From JAKIWV01 sp963773945 (GTDB taxonomy: Archaea; Thermoplasmatota; Thermoplasmata; Lutacidiplasmatales; UBA184), in assembly GCA_963773945.1 (NCBI GenBank), contig CAVZDD010000005.1, forward strand, positions 496,001 through 560,000: a stretch of 64,000 nucleotides of DNA, read 5' to 3'. Each line of letters starts with the position of its first letter. The stretch's first letter is position 1. This document shows positions 24,962-31,651 of the stretch, in pieces. A program made the position numbers and the translations under genes. The notes beneath the pieces are model-generated. The model was not told where the DNA came from. It searched no databases and saw nothing but the letters and a program-made list of their open reading frames with translations.

Positions 24962-25721
24962 CGCCCCGCTGCCGGGTATCGCGCGTTCGCGATGGAGCGG
25001 CCTCGGCCCGTTCATCGGCACCGAGCTCCGCGTCCAACTCCACGAAGTGCTGTCCATCGCGACCTCCATCATCGTCCAGGTGGTGTTCCTGGTCTTCGTC
25101 GCTGTCCTCGCCCGGCAATACCTCTCCTACACCCTCATCGGGGCCGTCGTCTTCTCGACGTTCCAGATCGGCCAGCGGGTCCAGAACGAGGCCGCCTGGA
25201 TCCGCATCGATCACAAGCTGCACGAGCTCTACCACGCCTCCCCGATGACCCCGGAGGCCTATTTCCTCGGCTTGTCCGTCGGCGTGCTGATCGCCTACTG
25301 TCTGCCGATCTTCGTGCTCTTCGTCGCCACCGCAGTCCTCGCCCCGCTCACGGTCCCCTCGGCGGCGCTGCTCGTGGCGGTCCTCGGTGCCGAGTTCATT
25401 TTCACGGCGTCGGTCGGCTACATGATTTCGACCTGGTTCAAGAACATGCGAAGCATCTGGCCCTACTCAACGCTGTTCTTCAACTTCTTCGGGGTGCTGC
25501 CGCCGGTCTTCTACCCGCTCGGGTTGCTGCCGACGAACCTGCAGCCGCTCGCCTTGCTCCTTCCGACGGCGGGGGGCGCGGCCCTGGTCGAAGACGCCGC
25601 CGGCATCCTGCCGCTCCCGACCTCGTGGATCGTGCTCGCCGCCGTCAGCCTCGTCGTGAGCGCAACGCTCGCGTTCGTGGGCGCCATCTACTGGGCCCGC
25701 AGGATCTCTCGGGAGCGCTGA
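24948..25721 (+). CDS. ABC-2 type permease, first subunit
   Basis: This 257-residue membrane protein has six predicted helices (EVLSIATSIIVQVVFLVFVA; FLGLSVGVLIAYCLPIFVLF; LLVAVLGAEFIFTASVGYMI; LFFNFFGVLPPVFYPL; WIVLAAVSLVVSATLAFVGA). The conserved segment before the last helices (FGVLPPVFYPLGLLPTNLQP) is typical of ABC-2 permeases. It starts inside the end of the ATPase gene and ends two bases before the second permease, so the products are probably made together as a heterodimeric channel. Confidence 0.88.
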   Translation: MMNRDAPLPGIARSRWSGLGPFIGTELRVQLHEVLSIATSIIVQVVFLVFVAVLARQYLSYTLIGAVVFSTFQIGQRVQNEAAWIRIDHKLHELYHASPMTPEAYFLGLSVGVLIAYCLPIFVLFVATAVLAPLTVPSAALLVAVLGAEFIFTASVGYMISTWFKNMRSIWPYSTLFFNFFGVLPPVFYPLGLLPTNLQPLALLLPTAGGAALVEDAAGILPLPTSWIVLAAVSLVVSATLAFVGAIYWARRISRER

Positions 25722-25723
25722 GG

Positions 25724-26503
25724 ATGGCAGGTGCCACTGCTCCCGCCTTCGACTTGCCCCGACGGGGGCGCGTCTTCCCAGCCTTCGCGCTGATCGGCTG
25801 GCGCTGGATCAGCCGAAACCCCGCTGCGACGATCGCGCCGATCTTGTTACCGTTCATCTTCCTGTTCTTCCTGAAGCTGATCTCGCCCCCGGGTCTGTTC
25901 CCGCTCGAGATCATCGGGGCGATGCTGTTCACGACCCAGAACATCGGGAACTGGGTGCTGGGGGATTCCGCGTACTGGCGGCTCGAGGCGTCGCTGCAGG
26001 ACCTGTTCATCGTGTCGCCCCTCACGAAGACGGGTTACCTGTTCGGGATCGCAGTCTCGAACATGATCGCGGCGCTACCCGCCTACGTCGTGCTGGGCCT
26101 CCTCCTGGCCTACGTGGTCCACGTCCCGTGGTTCGCCTGGATCGCCCTCGCCGGCTCGATCGGCCTCCTCTGGATCCTCTTCTCGGCCATCGGAATCGCG
26201 ATCTCGAGCCGGCTGCGAAGCCAGCGAGAGATCTGGCCGGTCGGGAACCTGCTGTTCACCTCGCTCGGCATGTTGAGCCCCCTCTACCTGCCGATCTGGC
26301 TACTCCCGCCGGTGTGGCGGTCGATCGCCTACTTCCTGCCCGGCACCTACGCGGCCGTGATCGTCCAGTCGAACGTGGGATTGCTCCCCGCGGGCGTCAC
26401 CGTGGGGTTCGGTTCGGTGTGGCTGGACGCCGGTCTCCTCGCGATCACGGCGGTCTTCGGCACGTTCCTGGCGCTGCGCCTCTACCGGTGGCAGGAACGC
26501 TAG
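25724..26503 (+). CDS. ABC-2 type permease, second subunit
   Basis: This 259-residue membrane protein is related to the preceding permease, with the same pattern near the end (LGMLSPLYLPIWLLPPVWRS, then AYFLPGTYAAVIVQ). Five to six hydrophobic helices are visible. ATG 25724 follows the TGA of the first permease by two bases. The two permeases differ enough to suggest a heterodimer. Its stop overlaps the end of a possible small minus-strand gene. Confidence 0.87.
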   Translation: MAGATAPAFDLPRRGRVFPAFALIGWRWISRNPAATIAPILLPFIFLFFLKLISPPGLFPLEIIGAMLFTTQNIGNWVLGDSAYWRLEASLQDLFIVSPLTKTGYLFGIAVSNMIAALPAYVVLGLLLAYVVHVPWFAWIALAGSIGLLWILFSAIGIAISSRLRSQREIWPVGNLLFTSLGMLSPLYLPIWLLPPVWRSIAYFLPGTYAAVIVQSNVGLLPAGVTVGFGSVWLDAGLLAITAVFGTFLALRLYRWQER

Positions 26504-26699
26504 AGCGCGGCGTCCCGGGGCATCTCCACGACCCGGAAGAGACTATAATCCCCCACCGCTTCGACCCTCCGAAACCGGTGCTGCTCCGAATAGAAACCCT
26601 CCGTCACGCCTTGCCCGCTTTCGGCCAGAATTCTGGCCGGACGGGCCGGAGGGGGACCCGCCGAAGGGGCGCCCGGTCGAGAGGAAATACCTGAATCAT
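26500..26699 (-). pseudogene. Possible small frameshifted gene of unknown family
   Basis: On the minus strand, ATG 26699 opens MIQVFPLDRAPLRRVPLRPV, and a second frame continues ARILAESGQGVTEGFYSEQH and FRRVEAVGDYSLFRVVEMPR to a stop at 26500-26502. Joined near 26640, these make a small, well-balanced protein of about 67 residues, unlike random antisense sequence. The start is back to back with the SUI1 start (shared CATG). I do not recognise the family. The evidence is only the protein-like composition of both segments. Confidence 0.35.
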
Positions 26700-27015
26700 G
26701 GGTAGCAACGAGTTCGACGAGATCCTGTCGGCGCTCGACCGAGAGACCGCCCGCATCCGGGTTCGCGTCGAACCCCGGCGGTACAACAAGCCGGCGACGG
26801 TCATTTCCGGCTTCCCGACGGGCACCGACCTCGCCGAAACGGCGCGGCTCCTCAAGAACCGGCTCGCAACCGGCGGCTCCGTGGTCGAGGGTGAGGTCTA
26901 CCTCCAGGGGGACCATCGCTCCCGGATCCGGGTCGAGCTCGAGAAGCTCGGCTTCGACCCCGGCACGATCGAAGTTTCCACCGACGAGCTCCCCCGTCGG
27001 GGACGCCGGGACTGA
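26698..27015 (+). CDS. SUI1/eIF1-family translation initiation factor
   Basis: This 105-residue protein contains the SUI1 fold: IRVRVEPRRYNKPATVISGF, the RLATGGSVVEGEVYLQGDHR core with its conserved GDHR, and a terminal LEKLGFDPGTIEV. Archaeal SUI1 proteins (aIF1) bind the small ribosomal subunit and help select the start codon. The N-terminal 20 residues are a short acidic helix. It is a housekeeping gene and part of the evidence for an archaeal host. The start is ATG 26698. Confidence 0.9.
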   Translation: MGSNEFDEILSALDRETARIRVRVEPRRYNKPATVISGFPTGTDLAETARLLKNRLATGGSVVEGEVYLQGDHRSRIRVELEKLGFDPGTIEVSTDELPRRGRRD

Positions 27016-27025
27016 GCCCCAATCA

Positions 27026-27047
27026 TTGGTTACCTTGGGGTAACCAA
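27026..27047 (+). promoter_or_regulatory. Perfect 9-bp inverted repeat upstream of the sulfurtransferase
   Basis: Arms TTGGTTACC (27026-27034) and GGTAACCAA (27039-27047) are perfect complements around a TTGG spacer. They lie just before an A/T box (CTTTACATA, 27053-27061) and the sulfurtransferase gene, where a repressor site would be. A 3' hairpin of the SUI1 transcript (stop at 27015) is the alternative, but no oligo-T follows. Confidence 0.55.
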
Positions 27048-27110
27048 GCGCCCTTTACATAGGGTCCGTCGATGCGCCTTGCGGGCCCGTCCCGAGAGAG
27101 AAACGAAACC

Positions 27111-27977
27111 ATGTCGAAGCCGTTCGCCCACCCCGAAGTACTGGTCGATTCCGCCTGGCTGACCGAACACGCGAAGGACCCGAAGGTCGTCATCGCCGAG
27201 GTCGATTACGACCCGCAGGCGAACTACCACACCGGGCATATCCCGGGCGCGGTCCTGTTCGACTGGAAGAAAGACATCAACGATGGCGTCAAGCGGGACA
27301 TCATCGACACCGCGCAGCTCCAGGCCCTATTCCGCGCGAAGGGGATCCACCCCGACTCGACCCTCGTGCTCTACGGGGACTTCAACAACTGGTTCGCCGC
27401 CTACGCGTTCTGGGTGTTCAAATATCATCACGTCGACGACGTCCGGATCCTGAACGGGGGCCGCAAGAAGTGGATCGAGGAGGACAAGCCGCTCACGAAG
27501 AACATTCCCACCCGAGTCGCTAGTACCTACACGGCGAAGAGCCCGCCCGAGGCCAAGCTTCGGGTCTACTTCGACGACGTGTTCGGCCAGCTCTCCGAGG
27601 TCAAGAACGGAAAGCTCTCCCTGGTCGATGTCCGCGGACCGAAGGAGTTCTCGGGCGAGATCACGGCGCCTCCCGAGTATCCGAACGAGGCGGCTCAGCG
27701 CGGGGGCCACATTCCGGGTGCCGCGAACATCCCGTGGGCCCAGACCGTCAAGGAGGACGGGACGTTCAAGACCCGCGAGGAGATCGAGGCGCTCTACGCG
27801 CCGAAGGGCGTCACCGCCGACAAGCCGGTGATCACCTACTGCCGGATCGGGGAGCGGTCGAGCCACTCCTGGTTCGTGCTGAAGTATTTGCTCGGCTACC
27901 CCGACGTACGGAACTACGACGGTTCCTGGTCCGAGTGGGGCAACCGGGTCCGCGTGCCGGTCGAAAAAACCGTCTAA
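27111..27977 (+). CDS. Rhodanese-type sulfurtransferase (two domains)
   Basis: This 288-residue tandem rhodanese has an N-terminal inactive domain (EVDYDPQANYHTGHIPGAVLF) and a C-terminal catalytic domain (LVDVRGPKEF, HIPGAANIPW, active-site loop TYCRIGERSS with Cys244). It transfers sulfane sulfur from thiosulfate or mercaptopyruvate to an acceptor. CRxGERS resembles thiosulfate sulfurtransferases. ATG 27111 begins MSKPFAHPEVLVD, the usual family start, with a leader of about 30 nt after the A/T box. It converges, with a 4-nt overlap, on the GcvH/TusA-like fusion gene, which suggests a shared sulfur-transfer job. Confidence 0.9.
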   Translation: MSKPFAHPEVLVDSAWLTEHAKDPKVVIAEVDYDPQANYHTGHIPGAVLFDWKKDINDGVKRDIIDTAQLQALFRAKGIHPDSTLVLYGDFNNWFAAYAFWVFKYHHVDDVRILNGGRKKWIEEDKPLTKNIPTRVASTYTAKSPPEAKLRVYFDDVFGQLSEVKNGKLSLVDVRGPKEFSGEITAPPEYPNEAAQRGGHIPGAANIPWAQTVKEDGTFKTREEIEALYAPKGVTADKPVITYCRIGERSSHSWFVLKYLLGYPDVRNYDGSWSEWGNRVRVPVEKTV

Positions 27978-28693
27978 CCGGTTCCCATCTCCCCCGTCGT
28001 CGCGCGCCGAATGCGCGGGACGGGGGCCGCCTCCTTGCGAATGAGGAAGTGGTGGAGATTTCCCTCGATTCGGTGATGGAGCACCGAATGACCGGTCCGG
28101 TCGGACCACCGCACGAGCTCGATCGGGCTCGTCGGGTCGTCGGTGACGAGAAGCACGATATCTTCCGCGGGCCGGTGGGTAAGCTCTTCGTCGAGCTTCG
28201 CGAGTGTCGCGGAGCACTCCGATCCCATTTCGTACATTTCGACGTCCGGAGCGGCCGGGTAGCAGTGGATCCGCCGCTCCTGGATACGGGCCTCTAGGAT
28301 TTCCCGGACGGCCGACGGACGCGCGAGAAGTCGGCCCGGCTCCGTTGGGTCCGAAGGAACGATCCGGGCCACCCATCCGCGCTCGTAGGGCGAGTCGTTG
28401 AGCAATTTCGGTCGTTGGGCGAGTGCGTCGTTCCGAGCGACGACCCGCGCCGTCACCGGGATCCGGAAAGGGACCGTGGAGCGGACGCTCTCGAGGGTGG
28501 CCAGGCTCCGTCCGGGTGCGATGATCCCCTCGACCTCCCGGAAACGGACGGAGGTGTAACGGCCGGCGAAGGCGGCCTGGGATGCCAGTACTCCGATAGC
28601 GAAGGTGACGCCATCGGGCTCGGCCCGGCACCAGATGTCGTTCTCGATGTCGACCCAACAATCGTCGGGGACCGGGCAGCCGAGGATCTCCAT
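27974..28693 (-). CDS. GcvH-like domain fused to a TusA-like sulfur-carrier domain
   Basis: The protein has 239 residues. Residues about 12-125 match glycine-cleavage H protein (WVDIENDIWCRAEPDGVTFAIGV; VEGIIAPGRSLATLESV), but the lipoyl-lysine position holds Arg71 (ESVRST instead of ESVK). Residues about 150-222 resemble TusA (MGSECSATL with Cys160 in place of the CPxP Cys, VLLVTDDPTSP, and a final HHFLIRK). No other glycine-cleavage gene is present. GcvH-like and TusA proteins act together in sulfur-oxidation and lipoate-linked sulfur pathways, and a rhodanese gene is adjacent. The fold calls are by pattern; the function is inferred. Confidence 0.65.
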   Translation of the reverse strand: MEILGCPVPDDCWVDIENDIWCRAEPDGVTFAIGVLASQAAFAGRYTSVRFREVEGIIAPGRSLATLESVRSTVPFRIPVTARVVARNDALAQRPKLLNDSPYERGWVARIVPSDPTEPGRLLARPSAVREILEARIQERRIHCYPAAPDVEMYEMGSECSATLAKLDEELTHRPAEDIVLLVTDDPTSPIELVRWSDRTGHSVLHHRIEGNLHHFLIRKEAAPVPRIRRATTGEMGTG

Positions 28694-28775
28694 CGGAGCT
28701 CCGAAGCGTCCCGGGGCTTATCGGTTGTCAGCTCGCGAGCCCGGTGGTCTACCTCCGGGCCTCCGAGAAGCCTTT

Positions 28776-28994
28776 TTGGGGTCAGATTTCCCTGCAACGT
28801 GGGGAGAGCGAACATCGTCGCGCAAGCCTCGCCTCCGGCGCCGGGCCCGTTGCGGCTGCGGTCACTTTCCCACGCAGCACATGATGGTCGTTCCGGACGC
28901 CCTCGGGAAGACCGGGGGGTTCCACATGTCCCCTATCGGACCCTGTGCGGTCTGTGGGGCGGGCGCCTGCGCGAAGTACCGTCCAACGGGTTGA
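28776..28994 (+). CDS. Small Cys/His-rich zinc-binding-like protein
   Basis: The conserved part is the C-terminal 48 residues: CGCGHFPTQHMMV, then a loop, and PCAVCGAGACAKYRP. Three CxxC/CxC-type clusters and two His could bind zinc. The start is uncertain: TTG 28776 is the nearest in-frame codon after the divergent GcvH-like gene, and an ACG at 28797 is also possible. I do not recognise the family. Similar tiny Cys-rich proteins occur at 49066 and 55358. Confidence 0.45.
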   Translation: MGSDFPATWGERTSSRKPRLRRRARCGCGHFPTQHMMVVPDALGKTGGFHMSPIGPCAVCGAGACAKYRPTG

Positions 28995-29012
28995 GCTCGG
29001 ATGGCCCGGCAT

Positions 29013-29468
29013 TCAGCCGTAGGCCGTCTTGATCAGGTAGGCCTTGAGCTGGGTCATCTTCTCGTCCCAGAGATGGAAGTGCCACGACCGGGCCGCTTCC
29101 CATTCATCGCCCGAGCCCCAGCCGATGTGTTCGAGCGTCACGTCGATGCCCTCCGGCGAATCCGCGAGCCGGAAGTACACGCGGGTGACGGGCGACGGAT
29201 CGTTCATGATGCCGGCGAAGGCCGGCGGTGAGCGCCAGTCGAATCCAAAATCCACATCCGGAGTAAAGTGGGTCACCGTGCCGTGGGTCTCGAAGGGGGT
29301 TTCACCTCCAAACCGCAAGCGGCACTCCCCGCCGACCCGGGGGTCCACGTGAGCCTCTTCGCAGAGCCACCCCGCGAGACCCGCGGGCTGGGTCATCGCG
29401 TTGAAGATCATGTGGGTGGGAAGCGGGATCGTCACTTGGATGATGATAGGGTAGAGCTCTTCCTCCAT
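29013..29468 (-). CDS. AHSA1-type SRPBCC protein
   Basis: This 151-residue protein has the activator-of-Hsp90-ATPase-like helix-grip fold: PTHMIFNAMTQPAGLAGWL at the start, CRLRFGGETPFETHGTVTHF, and TLEHIGWGSGDEWEAARSWH before a long C-terminal helix (FHLWDEKMTQLKAYLI). Such proteins bind small hydrophobic ligands or modulate partners. ATG 29468 has an A/T box (TCCTTTAGG on the minus strand, near 29495) 27 nt upstream. A second AHSA1-type protein is at 49372-49824. The ligand is unknown. Confidence 0.8.
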   Translation of the reverse strand: MEEELYPIIIQVTIPLPTHMIFNAMTQPAGLAGWLCEEAHVDPRVGGECRLRFGGETPFETHGTVTHFTPDVDFGFDWRSPPAFAGIMNDPSPVTRVYFRLADSPEGIDVTLEHIGWGSGDEWEAARSWHFHLWDEKMTQLKAYLIKTAYG

Positions 29469-29596
29469 CGGCCGCCCAGTCCCGGACCCGTCCTAAAGGA
29501 TTTCTCCTTCGGCCGTCCGAGGCTCCCATCTCCCCGTCGGGGCACCGCCGGGAACTCTTTTAGCCGGACCGGTCTCGCTTCGCGACGGCGGAATTG

Positions 29597-30553
29597 ATGG
29601 CGAAGCCAACTCGGATATTCTTCGTCTCGGACCTGCACGGCTCCGAACGCTGCTTCCGGAAATTCGTCAACGCGGGGAAGGTCTACCAGGCCCAGGTCCT
29701 CCTGATCGGTGGGGACATCGCCGGCAAGACGATCACCCCGATCTGGCCCGAAAACGGGGGTTGGACCGGGCTCCACTTCGGAAGCCGTCGGTGGGTCCAG
29801 ACCGAGACCGACCTCCTAAGGTTCGAGGAGGACTTGCGCGCCATCGGTTCGATTCCCTACCGGACAACGGTCAAGGAATGGGAGGAGATCTCCCAGGACC
29901 GCCGCCGGGCGGATGCCCTATTCCGCACGCTCTCCCTGGACGTGGTGCGCCGCTGGGTCGCCCTCGCGGAGGCCCGGCTCAAGGGCACCGGAATACGGAC
30001 CCTCATCGGTCTCGGCAACGATGACTTGGATGACATGGAGGGGATCCTGGCGTCGAGCGACTACGTGGAGTTGACGGACGGTCGATTGCTTCACCTCGAC
30101 GATTCCCACGAGCTCTTGACCGGGCCCTACAGCAACATCACGCCTTGGCACACGAACCGGGAGTTGACCGAGCCGCAGATCACCGAACAGATCGCGAAAG
30201 CGGCGGGTCAGCTCCAACACCCCGAACGGGCGGTATTCAACATCCACGTGCCCCCGATGGGCACCCAGCTCGACCTCGCCCCTCACCTGACGGCGGACCT
30301 TACGAAGATCATGGGTCCGGGGGGAGAGCCCGAAATGGTCCATGTGGGCAGCAGCGCCGTCCGGGCGGCTATCGAACAGGTTCAGCCGCTGCTGGGGCTC
30401 CACGGGCACATCCACGAGTCGAAAGGATTCTCGGAGTTGGGACGCACCCTCTGTGTGAACCCGGGGAGCGTCTACAGCGAGGGCGTGCTCCAAGGGCTCA
30501 TCGTCGAGCTCGAACCGAACCGTGTGCGGTCGCACGTGCTGACGACCGGCTGA
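29597..30553 (+). CDS. Calcineurin-like metallophosphoesterase (second paralogue)
   Basis: This 318-residue protein is clearly paralogous to the one at 19509-20465. It keeps FVSDLHGSERCFRKFVNAG, IGGDIAGKTITPIWPENGG, GLGNDDLDDME, FNIHVPPMGT and GLHGHIHESKGF with CVNPGSVYSEG. The metal-binding set of the superfamily is complete. Relative to the nucleotidyltransferase-like partner the orientation differs: here the partner gene converges from the minus strand, with 6 nt between stops. ATG 29597 (MAKPTRIFFVSDLHG) is used; TTG 29594 adds one residue. The substrate is unknown. Confidence 0.88.
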   Translation: MAKPTRIFFVSDLHGSERCFRKFVNAGKVYQAQVLLIGGDIAGKTITPIWPENGGWTGLHFGSRRWVQTETDLLRFEEDLRAIGSIPYRTTVKEWEEISQDRRRADALFRTLSLDVVRRWVALAEARLKGTGIRTLIGLGNDDLDDMEGILASSDYVELTDGRLLHLDDSHELLTGPYSNITPWHTNRELTEPQITEQIAKAAGQLQHPERAVFNIHVPPMGTQLDLAPHLTADLTKIMGPGGEPEMVHVGSSAVRAAIEQVQPLLGLHGHIHESKGFSELGRTLCVNPGSVYSEGVLQGLIVELEPNRVRSHVLTTG

Positions 30554-30559
30554 GCCGGG

Positions 30560-31594
30560 TCACGGCGGCGCCGAGGCCGGCGGAGGCGTGGTGCCGAACG
30601 ACTCGACCGGTTCCCACCATTCCCGCGAGAGGAATCCGAACCGCCGTTTCGGTTGCACTTGGTCGGTGGCGGCCCGAAGGGTCACGACTTTCGACCGAAC
30701 GGTGTCCCGGTGTTCCGGGGGGAGGTGGTCGAAGAGCGGAGACTTCGCGATATGCTCGAGGTTGAGCCGGACCGTGGTCCAAAACCCCCAGTCCGTGGTC
30801 AGCCGTTCCACCAACCGGGTCGGAGAGATCTCGCCCGGTTTGTCCCCCAGGGGACGGTCCATCAGGACGGCGAGGATGTCCTTCACGTCCTTATCCTCGG
30901 GTCCGATCAGGACCTCCCGCTTTCCGAACGGGCCCAGCACCCGACCCTTGACCTGGTCGCTGTGGTCGAGCGGAATGCTCTGGATGAACTGAAGTTTGGA
31001 GAGCAGCAGCGTGGAAAGGGCCAGGGTATGGCCGTCCTGAGGGGCCTGCGAAATATCGGCCTTGAGGTCCATGTTATGGCAGAACTTGAATTCGTCCGCG
31101 AGTAGGTCGATCGTTCCCAGCACGCAGCGGCCGTCGACGACCTCGTTGACGTTGTGCAATCGCAGGCGGCGGCCCCCCATGAGAGCATTGAACATTCGGT
31201 CGGCATGCGTCTCGACGATGGAGAGGGCGCTGCCGTGGCGCTGCCCGAGCGCGAGCAGCGCCGTGTGAACCTTCTTCACATCGGCGTGGTGGCACGACAG
31301 GTCGATGTCGTGCAGCGGCCGACGGAGCCCGCTGGTAGTCGAGTTGCTGGAAGGGGAGCGGAAGCGGAAGGCCACGCCGCCCAGCATGGCGAGGTCGTGT
31401 CCCGGCAGGTCGACCGCCATGCCCTGGAGCACGCCGACCGCGTGGGCCATGACCGGGTCGGAGACGTCCACATAGTCCGGCAATCCCAGCGACCGACGGG
31501 ATTCGGCCGGGTCGGTCGCGAAGGCGAGCGGCAGGTGAAGCGGAAGCTTCTCCTGGGTGAACGGGTCGACGATGACCTCTACGGTGTCGCCCAC
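30560..31594 (-). CDS. Nucleotidyltransferase-like protein of the DWGFW type (second paralogue)
   Basis: This 344-residue protein has the same architecture as the one at 18718-19505. It has MLGGVAFRFRS, PLHDIDLSC (DxD), a third acidic site in CVLGTIDLLADEF, and LLLSKLQFIQS, as in AbiEii-like nucleotidyltransferases. The helical C-terminal domain carries TTDWGFWTTVRLNLEHI, matching the DWGFW motif of the paralogue. The N-terminal 60 residues add a separate strand-rich segment. It converges on the metallophosphoesterase paralogue. It is intact here, which supports a frameshift rather than decay in the other copy. Nucleotidyl transfer is inferred from motifs only. Confidence 0.7.
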   Translation of the reverse strand: MGDTVEVIVDPFTQEKLPLHLPLAFATDPAESRRSLGLPDYVDVSDPVMAHAVGVLQGMAVDLPGHDLAMLGGVAFRFRSPSSNSTTSGLRRPLHDIDLSCHHADVKKVHTALLALGQRHGSALSIVETHADRMFNALMGGRRLRLHNVNEVVDGRCVLGTIDLLADEFKFCHNMDLKADISQAPQDGHTLALSTLLLSKLQFIQSIPLDHSDQVKGRVLGPFGKREVLIGPEDKDVKDILAVLMDRPLGDKPGEISPTRLVERLTTDWGFWTTVRLNLEHIAKSPLFDHLPPEHRDTVRSKVVTLRAATDQVQPKRRFGFLSREWWEPVESFGTTPPPASAPP

Positions 31595-31651
31595 GGGAAC
31601 CGTGGAGGGGAGCTTTCGCTCAAAAGCTCGTCCCTCGCGGCGCGGACGGGC

